7,099 nt of DNA from Candidatus Tagabacteria bacterium CG_4_10_14_0_2_um_filter_40_13 (lineage in GTDB: Bacteria > Patescibacteriota > Minisyncoccia > GCA-002779875): the NCBI GenBank assembly GCA_002792165.1, contig PFNV01000010.1, positions 1 through 7,099 on the forward strand, in the 5' to 3' direction. The position numbers and the translations under genes were made by a program. The first letter of the stretch is position 1; every line of letters begins with the position of its first letter. This document shows, piece by piece, positions 1 to 5,737 of the stretch. The notes beneath the pieces are model-generated. The model ran no database searches. It saw nothing but the letters and a program-made list of their open reading frames with translations, and was not told the DNA's origin.

Positions 1-2076
1 GTTTTGACGCTCCTGATGGCTGGAGTTTTGGCTTTTGATCCGATGAATACAAAAAATCCCGGCAGGGACAGAATTGTCTGGTCCGCCGGCCATTGCACGC
101 CTTTGCTTCATGGCATCTTGGCAATGATTTATGAAATTATCCGTCGGCAAGGTCTTAATATAAAACAGGAAGAATTGGGAGCGGTTTTGCCCCAATGTTT
201 GCACCGCTTTGGTTCTGCCAAGTGCAAAGTGGTGGAATCGGGTCTTGATTTGCCGGAGTGTCTCAATCGTTTCCGGCATTGCGACGGACCAACCGGACAC
301 GTTGAAGGACATTACGCTCTTTCCGACGTTTCCACCGGTTCTTCCGGCCATGGTCTTTCTTCGGCGCTCGGCTTGGCTTTGCTTCACAAGTCTTGCGGCC
401 TTGATACAAAAGTTTTTGTGATTGCCGGCGACGCGGAAACCGAAGAAGGAATGAGTTACGAGGCGAGAAATATCATCAATACTTTGGCTATTGATAATTT
501 GATTGTGACTTTGGATTACAACAAATTCGGTATAGACGGTCCTGTAAGCGAAGTCATCAGCTCTCTTTATGTCAATCATTGGTTTTCTCCCGGCTGGAAT
601 ATCATTGAAGTTGACGGCCATAATATTTTGGAATTGAACTACGCGTACAAAAAAGCTTTTGAGGGTTTCGGCAACAGTAAATCAACCGTGGTTATCTGTC
701 ATACGATTAAAGGAAAACATTACGGCAAATTGGAAGGCATCGCCGATTCGCACGGTACGCCCGCGCCGCATCCGGAATATGTGGAGATTATGAAGAAACT
801 CGGTTTTGACATACCGGGAACTGAAGGCGATACGATGGGCGATATTGACGCGGTTACTGCTCAAATCGCGAAAGAAGACGCCGACTATTTGTTGAGGCAA
901 TTGGAAGTAAATAAACAAAAAATAAAACCGGAAAAAGAACTGCTCGGAAAAATGGAAACGGCGTTGAAAGGCAGGCCGATGGCTGATTACAGAAAGATAA
1001 AACGGCCCGACGTTCTTCCGCCGGAATTGGTTTTTAAGGAAGGGGAAAAAGTCGCGACCCGCAAAGCTACGGAAGCATTTTTTAAATGGCTGATGGGGCA
1101 AACCGCTTTTTTCTATCTCGGTTCCGGCGATCTGGCAAAATCGATTTTAACCGGCGCCGCCGAAAATGTTTACGGAGTCATTACTAAAGACAACCCCTAT
1201 GGCCGCGGTATCCGTTTCGGCATTGCCGAGCAAAATATGGCTATGCTCTCAACGACTCTGACGCAGGATATTTTACCGGGCGGATTTCAGGCAATGAGCG
1301 TTTTCGCTTCTTATGGCGTTTTTACTTCCATTATGGCGAATTCAGTGAGAATGGCCTTGATTAATAATGCCGTTAATCCGAAAATGAAAGGATTTTTTAT
1401 TATGCTGGCCGCGCATGACGGTCCGGAAACCGGAGAAGACGGGCCGACTCACCACGGGCTTTTCTGGATGTCGCTTTTCAACGCTTATCCCGGCATCAAA
1501 GTTTATAAACCGCTTGACGCGAACGAAACGATAGAGATGCTTTTTTATGCGATGGCAAAAGGGGAACCCGTAGCTTTTTCGGTAATGCGTCCGCCGACGC
1601 CTGTTCTAAAACGCGGATTATCCGCTTACGGAAGCTATACCGTGCCTTCCGCGAAAGAGGCGGTTAACGGCGCTTATGTTTTTAAGCCTTTTAACAGGAA
1701 AGGGAAACGCAAAATCGTTTTAGTGATTTGCGGCGGACAGGTGATGGCTAATGTTTTGGAGGTTTTGCCGGAGCTGGAGAAAGAGGGATTGGATGTTAAA
1801 ATAATCGCTGTCACTTCCCCGGAATTATACGAAGATTTGGCTGAGAATAATCCTGAAAAAGCAAATGCGATTTTATCGGACGAGGAGCGAAAATATGTCG
1901 TTACTCTACATAACGGCTGGCCCGGATTTTTATATCCGTTTATTTTGCCCTCTAATTATCCGAAACGGACAATTGGGATAAGAGAATTTTTGAAATCCGG
2001 TCCGCCGGCAGAAGTTTATGAGACTGCCGGTTTTGACCCGCAAGGCATTAAAGAAAAAATTTTATCCAGCCTGTGA
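1..2076 (+). CDS. tkt: Transketolase, 5'-truncated by the window edge
   Basis: Thiamine-diphosphate enzyme that moves two-carbon ketol units between sugar phosphates in the non-oxidative pentose phosphate pathway; cytosolic. The reading frame is open from base 1. The TTG at 4 is not a credible start, because the first visible residues already match the helix before the SAGH motif. By comparison with E. coli TktA about 35-45 residues, including the GHPG histidine, lie upstream. Numbering from codon 4-6: SAGH 27-30; a TGSSGHG loop 111-117; ThDP/Mg motif GDAE 142-145 to DYNKFGIDG 171-179; DSHGTPAP 249-256; linker about 271-345; pyrimidine domain from about 346 with R353 and S380 (phosphate contacts by alignment); catalytic Glu 409 in GIAEQNM; H471, D479 and H483 spaced exactly as the E. 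coli substrate residues; C-terminal domain about 545-690. Both halves are in one chain, unlike the split two-subunit transketolases. It lies 4 bp before a sugar kinase and probably shares its transcript. An H replaces the usual Q in TGpLGqG. Confidence 0.95.
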   Translation, partial: VLTLLMAGVLAFDPMNTKNPGRDRIVWSAGHCTPLLHGILAMIYEIIRRQGLNIKQEELGAVLPQCLHRFGSAKCKVVESGLDLPECLNRFRHCDGPTGHVEGHYALSDVSTGSSGHGLSSALGLALLHKSCGLDTKVFVIAGDAETEEGMSYEARNIINTLAIDNLIVTLDYNKFGIDGPVSEVISSLYVNHWFSPGWNIIEVDGHNILELNYAYKKAFEGFGNSKSTVVICHTIKGKHYGKLEGIADSHGTPAPHPEYVEIMKKLGFDIPGTEGDTMGDIDAVTAQIAKEDADYLLRQLEVNKQKIKPEKELLGKMETALKGRPMADYRKIKRPDVLPPELVFKEGEKVATRKATEAFFKWLMGQTAFFYLGSGDLAKSILTGAAENVYGVITKDNPYGRGIRFGIAEQNMAMLSTTLTQDILPGGFQAMSVFASYGVFTSIMANSVRMALINNAVNPKMKGFFIMLAAHDGPETGEDGPTHHGLFWMSLFNAYPGIKVYKPLDANETIEMLFYAMAKGEPVAFSVMRPPTPVLKRGLSAYGSYTVPSAKEAVNGAYVFKPFNRKGKRKIVLVICGGQVMANVLEVLPELEKEGLDVKIIAVTSPELYEDLAENNPEKANAILSDEERKYVVTLHNGWPGFLYPFILPSNYPKRTIGIREFLKSGPPAEVYETAGFDPQGIKEKILSSL
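2005..2034 (+). other. Terminator-like hairpin inside the 3' end of tkt
   Basis: CCGGCAG (2005-2011) and CTGCCGG (2024-2030) are perfect 7-bp complements around a 12-nt loop, followed at once by TTTT (2031-2034). The shape is that of a weak intrinsic terminator, but it lies in coding sequence about 40 nt before the transketolase stop and the T-tract is short. It could reduce read-through into the kinase gene or protect a processed 3' end, or it could be chance. Confidence 0.25.
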
Positions 2077-2080
2077 TTTT

Positions 2081-3094
2081 ATGATGAACCAATATGATTT
2101 TATAGCGATAGGGGATTCAACGACCGACGCGTTTATAAAGCTCAAAGACGCGTCGGTGCATTGCAATATTGATAATGAGAAGTGCGAAATTTGTTTTCGT
2201 TTCAAAGATAAAATTCCTTACGAAGAGGTTTATGTGGTGCCTGCGGTGGGAAATGCCGCAAACGCCTCGGTGGTTGCGGCCCGCTTGGGATTAAAGAGCG
2301 CGCTGATTTCCAATATAGGAGATGATTATTTTGGCAAGGAAACTTTAGATGCTCTTAAAAAAGAAAACGTAAATACGGAATTTATTACCGTGAACAACGG
2401 CAAAAAAACAAATTACCACTATGTGCTTTGGTATGAGGATGACAGAACGATTTTAATAAAGCATCAGGAGTTTGACTATCGCCTTCCGTATTTTAACGAC
2501 CCCAAATGGGTTTACTTTTCTTCAATGGGAGAGAATTCCTTGCCATTTCACGAAGTGTTTGAAAGATATATGTCCGAGCATCCGAATGTGAAGCTGGTTT
2601 TTCAGCCGGGAACTTACCAAATAAAATTCGGGAAAAAGAAACTTGCCGGTATTTATAAACGAACTGAAGTTTTCATTTCTAATAAAGAAGAGTCGCAGAG
2701 GATTTTGGAAACTAATGAATCGGATATTAAGAAATTAATGAATGAAATAATTAAACTCGGCCCGAAAATCGCCGTGATTACCGATGGCACAAAAGGCGCC
2801 TATGCTTGCGACGCCCGCCTGTCGGCGAGGCATGGGAAATCCGCATGGTTTATGCCTCCTTATCCCGATCCAAAGCCTCCTTATGAAAGAACGGGCGCGG
2901 GAGACGCTTTTTCTTCCACTTTTGCCGCGGCATTATGTATCGGGCTTAGCATTGAAGAGGCATTGCGTTGGGCGCCGATAAATTCAATGTCTGTCGTGCA
3001 GTATGTCGGAGCGCGAGAAGGGCTTTTAAACCGTTATCAATTAGAAAAATATCTAGCCGAAGCCCCGGCTGATTATATACCGCAACTTATATGA
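2081..3094 (+). CDS. PfkB/ribokinase-family carbohydrate kinase with Cys-rich lid
   Basis: ATP-dependent sugar or sugar-phosphate kinase; substrate unknown. I chose ATG 2081 (337 aa), 4 bp after the transketolase stop, because the fold begins at once (DFIAIGD). The same frame is open upstream to 2018 but only overlaps tkt, and ATG 2084 is equally possible. No Shine-Dalgarno is visible, so translational coupling is likely. Visible signatures: the PfkB N-terminal motif GNAAN at 57-61 and NIGDDYFG at 78-85; SNKEE 200-204; TDGTKG 234-239; TGAGDAF 271-277 with anion hole GAGD and catalytic base D275. Residues 27-38 hold H27, C28, C35 and C38, where the family usually has lid strands; this could be a metal or disulfide site. 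The segment ARLSARHGK near 245-253 is encoded by a palindrome and may be an insertion. Placement between transketolase and aldolase suggests central carbon flux (fructose-6-phosphate or a 1-phosphate kinase role), but nucleoside or ribose kinase activity is not excluded. Confidence 0.9.
   Translation: MMNQYDFIAIGDSTTDAFIKLKDASVHCNIDNEKCEICFRFKDKIPYEEVYVVPAVGNAANASVVAARLGLKSALISNIGDDYFGKETLDALKKENVNTEFITVNNGKKTNYHYVLWYEDDRTILIKHQEFDYRLPYFNDPKWVYFSSMGENSLPFHEVFERYMSEHPNVKLVFQPGTYQIKFGKKKLAGIYKRTEVFISNKEESQRILETNESDIKKLMNEIIKLGPKIAVITDGTKGAYACDARLSARHGKSAWFMPPYPDPKPPYERTGAGDAFSSTFAAALCIGLSIEEALRWAPINSMSVVQYVGAREGLLNRYQLEKYLAEAPADYIPQLI
2123..2157 (+). repeat. 10-bp perfect inverted repeat in the 5' part of the kinase gene
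   Basis: ACCGACGCGT (2123-2132) is exactly complementary to ACGCGTCGGT (2148-2157). With one G-U and one U-A pair inside, the stem reaches 12 pairs around an 11-nt loop. Each arm also contains the self-palindrome ACGCGT. It begins 42 nt after the chosen start codon and encodes TTDAFIKLKDASV. A transcript hairpin here could slow ribosomes or mark an RNase site. No T-tract follows, so it is not a terminator. Confidence 0.55.
2814..2836 (+). repeat. GC-rich imperfect palindrome within the kinase gene
   Basis: CCCGCCT (2814-2820) faces AGGCatGGG (2828-2836), a match apart from two extra bases. Nested inside is CGCC-TGTC-GGCG (2816-2827), a 4-bp stem with a tetraloop. The stretch is more GC-rich than its surroundings and encodes ARLSARHGK between TKGAYACD and WFMPPYP, where PfkB proteins usually have only a short turn. 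It may be a small dispersed palindromic repeat accommodated in frame. Whether copies exist elsewhere cannot be seen from this window. Confidence 0.4.
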
Positions 3095-4014
3095 TTTTAA
3101 CGGAAATTTTTAAAAAAGCGTTGGATGGAGGATATGCCATCGGCCAGTTTAATGTTTCTAATTTGGAACAAATTAGGGCGATTTGCGAAGTTGCCAAAGC
3201 GCTGCAATCGCCGTTGATATTGGGTACTTCCGAGGGGGAAAGAAAATTTATCGGCTTAAAGCAAATTACGGCAATAGCCAAAGTTTGGCAAGAGGAAACG
3301 GGTTTGCCGATTATCGTTAATGCCGACCATTCCAGAAGTTTTGAAACGGCGAAGACGGCGTATGACGCCGGTTATACCGGAATCCATTTTGACGGTTCGG
3401 AATTTCCTTACGAAGAAAATTTAAAGATTACCAAGCGGGTTGTGGAATATGTGAAATCTAAAAATCCCGATGTGATTGTGGAAGGCGAATTGGGCAGGGT
3501 TCGCGGCAGCTCCGAAGTGCACAATGAAGCAATAGTTCTAAGGGAATCCGATTTTACCGATCCTGATTTGGCGATGCAGTTTATCAAAGAAAGCGGCGTC
3601 GACAGCTTGGCGATTTCTTATGGAAACATCCACGGGGTTTTCGGAGTTTCGCACTCACCAAGGGTAACCCTTGGCGAGCTGCATGGTGAAGAAGTCCCTA
3701 AGGACGGTCCTTGGAAGACTGAGAAATTAGATATAGAGCGGCTAAAGGATATCCGCGAAAAAGCGGGAGCGTTTCTGGTTTTGCACGGCGGGTCTGGAAT
3801 TTCGGCAATTGACGTGAAAGAATCCATCAAGAACGGCATTGTTAAAGTAAATATCAACACCGAATTGCGCGTTGCTTACGTAAATACCCTGCGCGAGTTT
3901 TTAAATAAGAGCGAAGAAACAACGCCATATAAAATCTGGCCAGCGGTGATTGAAGCCGTGAAGAAGGTAGTAGAGGAAAAAATGCGTCTTTTTGGGAGTA
4001 TTAATAAAATTTAA
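3091..4014 (+). CDS. fba: Class II (zinc) fructose/ketose-bisphosphate aldolase with inserted loop
   Basis: Zn-dependent aldolase that reversibly cleaves a ketose 1,6-bisphosphate to glycerone phosphate and glyceraldehyde 3-phosphate; cytosolic glycolysis/gluconeogenesis. At 307 aa it is about family length. The ATG overlaps the kinase stop (ATGA), implying translational coupling; there is no separate Shine-Dalgarno. Motifs: GQFNVSN 18-24; NADH 77-80 with catalytic D79 and zinc ligand H80; EGELG 131-135 with E133 as zinc ligand; GNIHG 178-182 with zinc ligand H181; LHGGSG 231-236 with zinc ligand H232; VNINT 253-257 for substrate phosphate. Between H181 and KLDIERL the E. coli GatY/KbaY type has about 6 residues, whereas here there are about 29. 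The extra residues (about 184-208) are encoded by palindromic DNA. All catalytic residues remain, so the enzyme is probably active. Fructose-bisphosphate is the likely substrate from context; tagatose-bisphosphate cannot be excluded. Confidence 0.93.
   Translation: MILTEIFKKALDGGYAIGQFNVSNLEQIRAICEVAKALQSPLILGTSEGERKFIGLKQITAIAKVWQEETGLPIIVNADHSRSFETAKTAYDAGYTGIHFDGSEFPYEENLKITKRVVEYVKSKNPDVIVEGELGRVRGSSEVHNEAIVLRESDFTDPDLAMQFIKESGVDSLAISYGNIHGVFGVSHSPRVTLGELHGEEVPKDGPWKTEKLDIERLKDIREKAGAFLVLHGGSGISAIDVKESIKNGIVKVNINTELRVAYVNTLREFLNKSEETTPYKIWPAVIEAVKKVVEEKMRLFGSINKI
3651..3682 (+). repeat. Long palindrome in the aldolase gene (candidate in-frame palindromic element)
   Basis: The core ccaagggtaacccttgg (3658-3674) has 8-bp perfect arms around a single central base. 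Past one A/C mismatch the stem continues with CTC/GAG and, across one bulged C, GCA/TGC, giving 14 pairs in 32 nt. As a result both strands encode the same octapeptide SPRVTLGE in one frame each. The palindrome lies within the extra loop after zinc ligand H181. This resembles palindromic elements inserted in genes, such as those known from Rickettsia, but no second copy is in the window. Confidence 0.65.
3698..3714 (+). repeat. Second palindrome at the end of the inserted aldolase segment
   Basis: AAGGAC-g-GTCCTT (3700-3712) is a perfect 6-bp inverted repeat, extended by a T/G wobble and a C/G pair to 3698-3714. It lies 15 nt after the first palindrome and ends where the aldolase alignment resumes (KTEKLDIERL). 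Its CCTTGG end (3709-3714) repeats the end of the first palindrome (3669-3674) and can also pair with CCAAGG at 3658-3663, so alternative folds of the whole segment are possible. Confidence 0.45.
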
Positions 4015-4029
4015 TAAATAATTTATAAT
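4001..4029 (+). promoter_or_regulatory. Possible promoter directly before the dehydrogenase gene
   Basis: A consensus -10 hexamer TATAAT (4024-4029) ends 4 nt before the ATG at 4034; a weak -35-like TTAATA (4001-4006) is 17 bp upstream. A start 6-7 nt after the -10 would fall at or just inside the start codon, giving a leaderless or nearly leaderless mRNA. The whole gap is AT-rich, which makes chance matches likely. There is no Shine-Dalgarno before this gene. Confidence 0.3.
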
Positions 4030-4033
4030 ATTT

Positions 4034-4999
4034 ATGTCAAAAGTATTTGTTACCCGGCGGATTCCGGAGGTCGGTATAAAAATGCTCCGCGATAAGGGAT
4101 ATGAGGTTGACGTGAGCGATTTTGACGGCATTTTGCCTCGCGAAAAGGTCTTGGAAAAAGTCAAAGGTGTCGATGCTATTTTGTCGCTTTTGACGGATAA
4201 AATAAATGGGGAGGTAATGGACGCGGCTGGCCCGCAATTGAAGATAATTGCTAATTATGCCGTCGGCTACGATAATTTTGATTTGGCGGCCGGAAAACAA
4301 CGGAATATTTTTATGACTAATACTCCCGATGTTTTGACCGAATCGGTTGCCGAACATACTATTGCTTTGATTTTTGCCATCAGCCGCCGGATAGTGGAAT
4401 CCGATCAATTTATGCGCGACGGAAAATTTGCAGGTTGGGGGCCGATGATGTTTTTGGGAAATGACTTGACGGGCAAAACATTGGGTCTTGTCGGCCTTGG
4501 AAGAATCGGCGAAGCCGTGGCAAAAAGAATGTATGATGGTTTTGATATGAAAATTTTATATTACGACGTTAAAAGAAAAGAAGAAGCGGAAAAGAAATAT
4601 AATCTGAAATATGTTGATTTGGAAACCTTGCTTAAAGAATCGGATTTTGTTTCCATCCACGCTCCGCTTTTAGAAACCACCCGTCATTTAATAGGTGAAC
4701 CGCAATTAAAAATAATGAAAAAAACAGTTTATTTAATTAATACTTCTCGCGGGCCGATTGTCGACGAAAATGCGTTGGTAGCGGCGCTCAAAAGAGGTGA
4801 AATAAAAGGAGCGGCATTGGATGTTTACGAAGCAGAGCCGAAAATGGCCCCGGGACTGTCGGAACTTTCCAATACTGTTTTAACTCCTCATACCGCTTCA
4901 GCCACGGAAGAAACTCGAAACGCGATGAGTGAACTCGCGGCAAAAAACATCATCGCGGTTTTAAGCGGGCAGCCGCCATTAACTCCGATAAAATCTTAG
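4034..4999 (+). CDS. D-2-hydroxyacid dehydrogenase (glyoxylate/hydroxypyruvate reductase type)
   Basis: NAD(P)H-dependent reductase of a 2-keto acid to a D-2-hydroxyacid; cytosolic. The 321-aa length is normal. The N-terminus (KVFVTRRIPEVGIKML) and ANYAVGYDN (73-81) resemble GyaR/GRHPR proteins more than lactate dehydrogenases or SerA, and there is no C-terminal ACT domain. The Rossmann motif GLGRIG is at 154-159. D178 at the end of the next strand (ILYYDVK) suggests NADH rather than NADPH preference. The catalytic set is R239 (NTSRGPIVDE), E268 (DVYEAEP) and H286 (TPHTASA). It follows the aldolase by 19 bp, so it could be read from the upstream operon or from an adjacent -10-like site. In context it could regenerate NAD+ or connect glycerate/hydroxypyruvate to glycolysis. 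Exact substrate is inferred only from family resemblance; D-lactate or phosphoglycerate dehydrogenase remain less likely alternatives. Confidence 0.9.
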   Translation: MSKVFVTRRIPEVGIKMLRDKGYEVDVSDFDGILPREKVLEKVKGVDAILSLLTDKINGEVMDAAGPQLKIIANYAVGYDNFDLAAGKQRNIFMTNTPDVLTESVAEHTIALIFAISRRIVESDQFMRDGKFAGWGPMMFLGNDLTGKTLGLVGLGRIGEAVAKRMYDGFDMKILYYDVKRKEEAEKKYNLKYVDLETLLKESDFVSIHAPLLETTRHLIGEPQLKIMKKTVYLINTSRGPIVDENALVAALKRGEIKGAALDVYEAEPKMAPGLSELSNTVLTPHTASATEETRNAMSELAAKNIIAVLSGQPPLTPIKS

Positions 5000-5032
5000 C
5001 ATCCTGATATTCTTTCTATACTGATTTAAATC

Positions 5033-5061
5033 TTGTAAAAGAGGCTTAATTGGGCTATTAT
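5033..5061 (+). promoter_or_regulatory. Predicted sigma-70-type promoter for rplY
   Basis: TTGTAA (5033-5038) and TATTAT (5056-5061) are separated by exactly 17 bp and lie in the longest intergenic gap of the window (5000-5067). Transcription would begin near 5067-5068, at the A of the ATG, so the message would be leaderless. The competing reading is an AAGAGG (5039-5044) Shine-Dalgarno serving a TTG start at 5050; the two interpretations exclude each other in part. Confidence 0.45.
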
Positions 5062-5067
5062 AAAACA

Positions 5068-5724
5068 ATGCTCGAATTACAAACGGAAAACAGGAATATT
5101 TTTGGCAAAAAACTCGAACCCTTTCGCAAAAAAGGGAAATTACCCGCTGTTTTATATGGGCCAAAAGAAAAGGCCCGGCCTATTTTTATTTCCTTAAAAG
5201 ATTTTAAAAAGATTTGGGATGAAGCCGGCGAATCGACTGTTATTCAGCTTAATTTGGGAGATACAAAGAAAGAAGTGCTTATTCAGGATGTTGCCATGGA
5301 TCCCGTCAAAGGGGAACCCGTCCATGTTGATTTTTATGCCGTTTTAATGGATAAACCCATTAAGGCGTCCATATCGCTTGTTTTCGAAGGTATTTCTCCC
5401 GCAGTAAAGAATTTAGGAGGGATTTTGATTAAAGTTATGCACGAACTTGAAGTCGAAGCTTTGCCTAAAAATTTGCCCCACGAATTAAGCGTGGATATTT
5501 CCGCGTTAGCCAGTTTTGAAAATAAAATTTCAGCTAAGGATATTATTTTGTCCAAAGGAGTAAAATTAATCAGTAATCCGGAAGAAACCATTGCTTTAAT
5601 AGAAGCGCCCAGAGAAGAAGAGGCGCCTGCCAGCGAAGAAAAAATCGCCTTCGAAGAAATAGAAGTGGTTGGCAAGAAAGAAAAAGAAGAAGAGGAAAAA
5701 ACAGAGAAAGAAGCCGGAAAATAA
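5068..5724 (+). CDS. rplY: Large-subunit ribosomal protein L25 / CTC (TL5 type)
   Basis: Binds 5S rRNA in the large ribosomal subunit. From ATG 5068 it is 218 aa, the two-domain CTC/TL5 form rather than the roughly 95-aa E. coli L25. The L25 domain spans about 1-90, with LPAVLYGP at 25-32 and DPVKGEPVHVDFYAV at 78-92. The TL5 C-terminal beta domain follows at about 93-181. A low-complexity Glu/Lys/Ala tail covers 181-218 and is probably disordered. I chose ATG 5068 because L25 proteins start a few residues before the LELQTENR-type strand. The TTG at 5050 adds MGYYKT and has an AAGAGG five bases upstream, so it is a genuine alternative. The transglycosylase gene begins 13 bp after its stop with no terminator between, so the two are probably cotranscribed. 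Confidence 0.93.
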   Translation: MLELQTENRNIFGKKLEPFRKKGKLPAVLYGPKEKARPIFISLKDFKKIWDEAGESTVIQLNLGDTKKEVLIQDVAMDPVKGEPVHVDFYAVLMDKPIKASISLVFEGISPAVKNLGGILIKVMHELEVEALPKNLPHELSVDISALASFENKISAKDIILSKGVKLISNPEETIALIEAPREEEAPASEEKIAFEEIEVVGKKEKEEEEKTEKEAGK

Positions 5725-5737
5725 AACAAAAGCTTAA

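Noticed and set aside
4..6. TTG as the start of transketolase
   Set aside because: The frame is open to base 1 and the protein would lack the conserved N-terminal cofactor-binding part; the gene simply begins before the window.
682..1101. Antisense reading frame of 139 codons inside tkt
   Set aside because: Its Phe/Arg-rich composition is typical of the complement of a coding strand; no motif, no start signal.
2018..2080. Upstream extension of the kinase reading frame to 2018
   Set aside because: It only overlaps the transketolase 3' end, adds a 21-residue basic stretch with no family match, and the PfkB fold starts right after ATG 2081.
2074..3094. Recoded genetic code (UGA as glycine)
   Set aside because: TGA codons at 2074 and 3092 fall exactly where transketolase and PfkB proteins end, and the next genes start within a few bases.
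3618..3860. Antisense reading frame across the aldolase palindrome
   Set aside because: It contains the same SPRVTLGE octapeptide only because the DNA is palindromic; it has no family features and lies wholly within a well-supported gene.
4012..4033. AT-rich gap after fba as an intrinsic terminator
   Set aside because: There is no GC stem and only A/T inverted repeats; the short T-runs do not follow a hairpin.
5000..5067. Terminator, small RNA or riboswitch in the longest intergenic gap
   Set aside because: No stable stem is visible in the 68 bp; only the promoter-like hexamers stand out.
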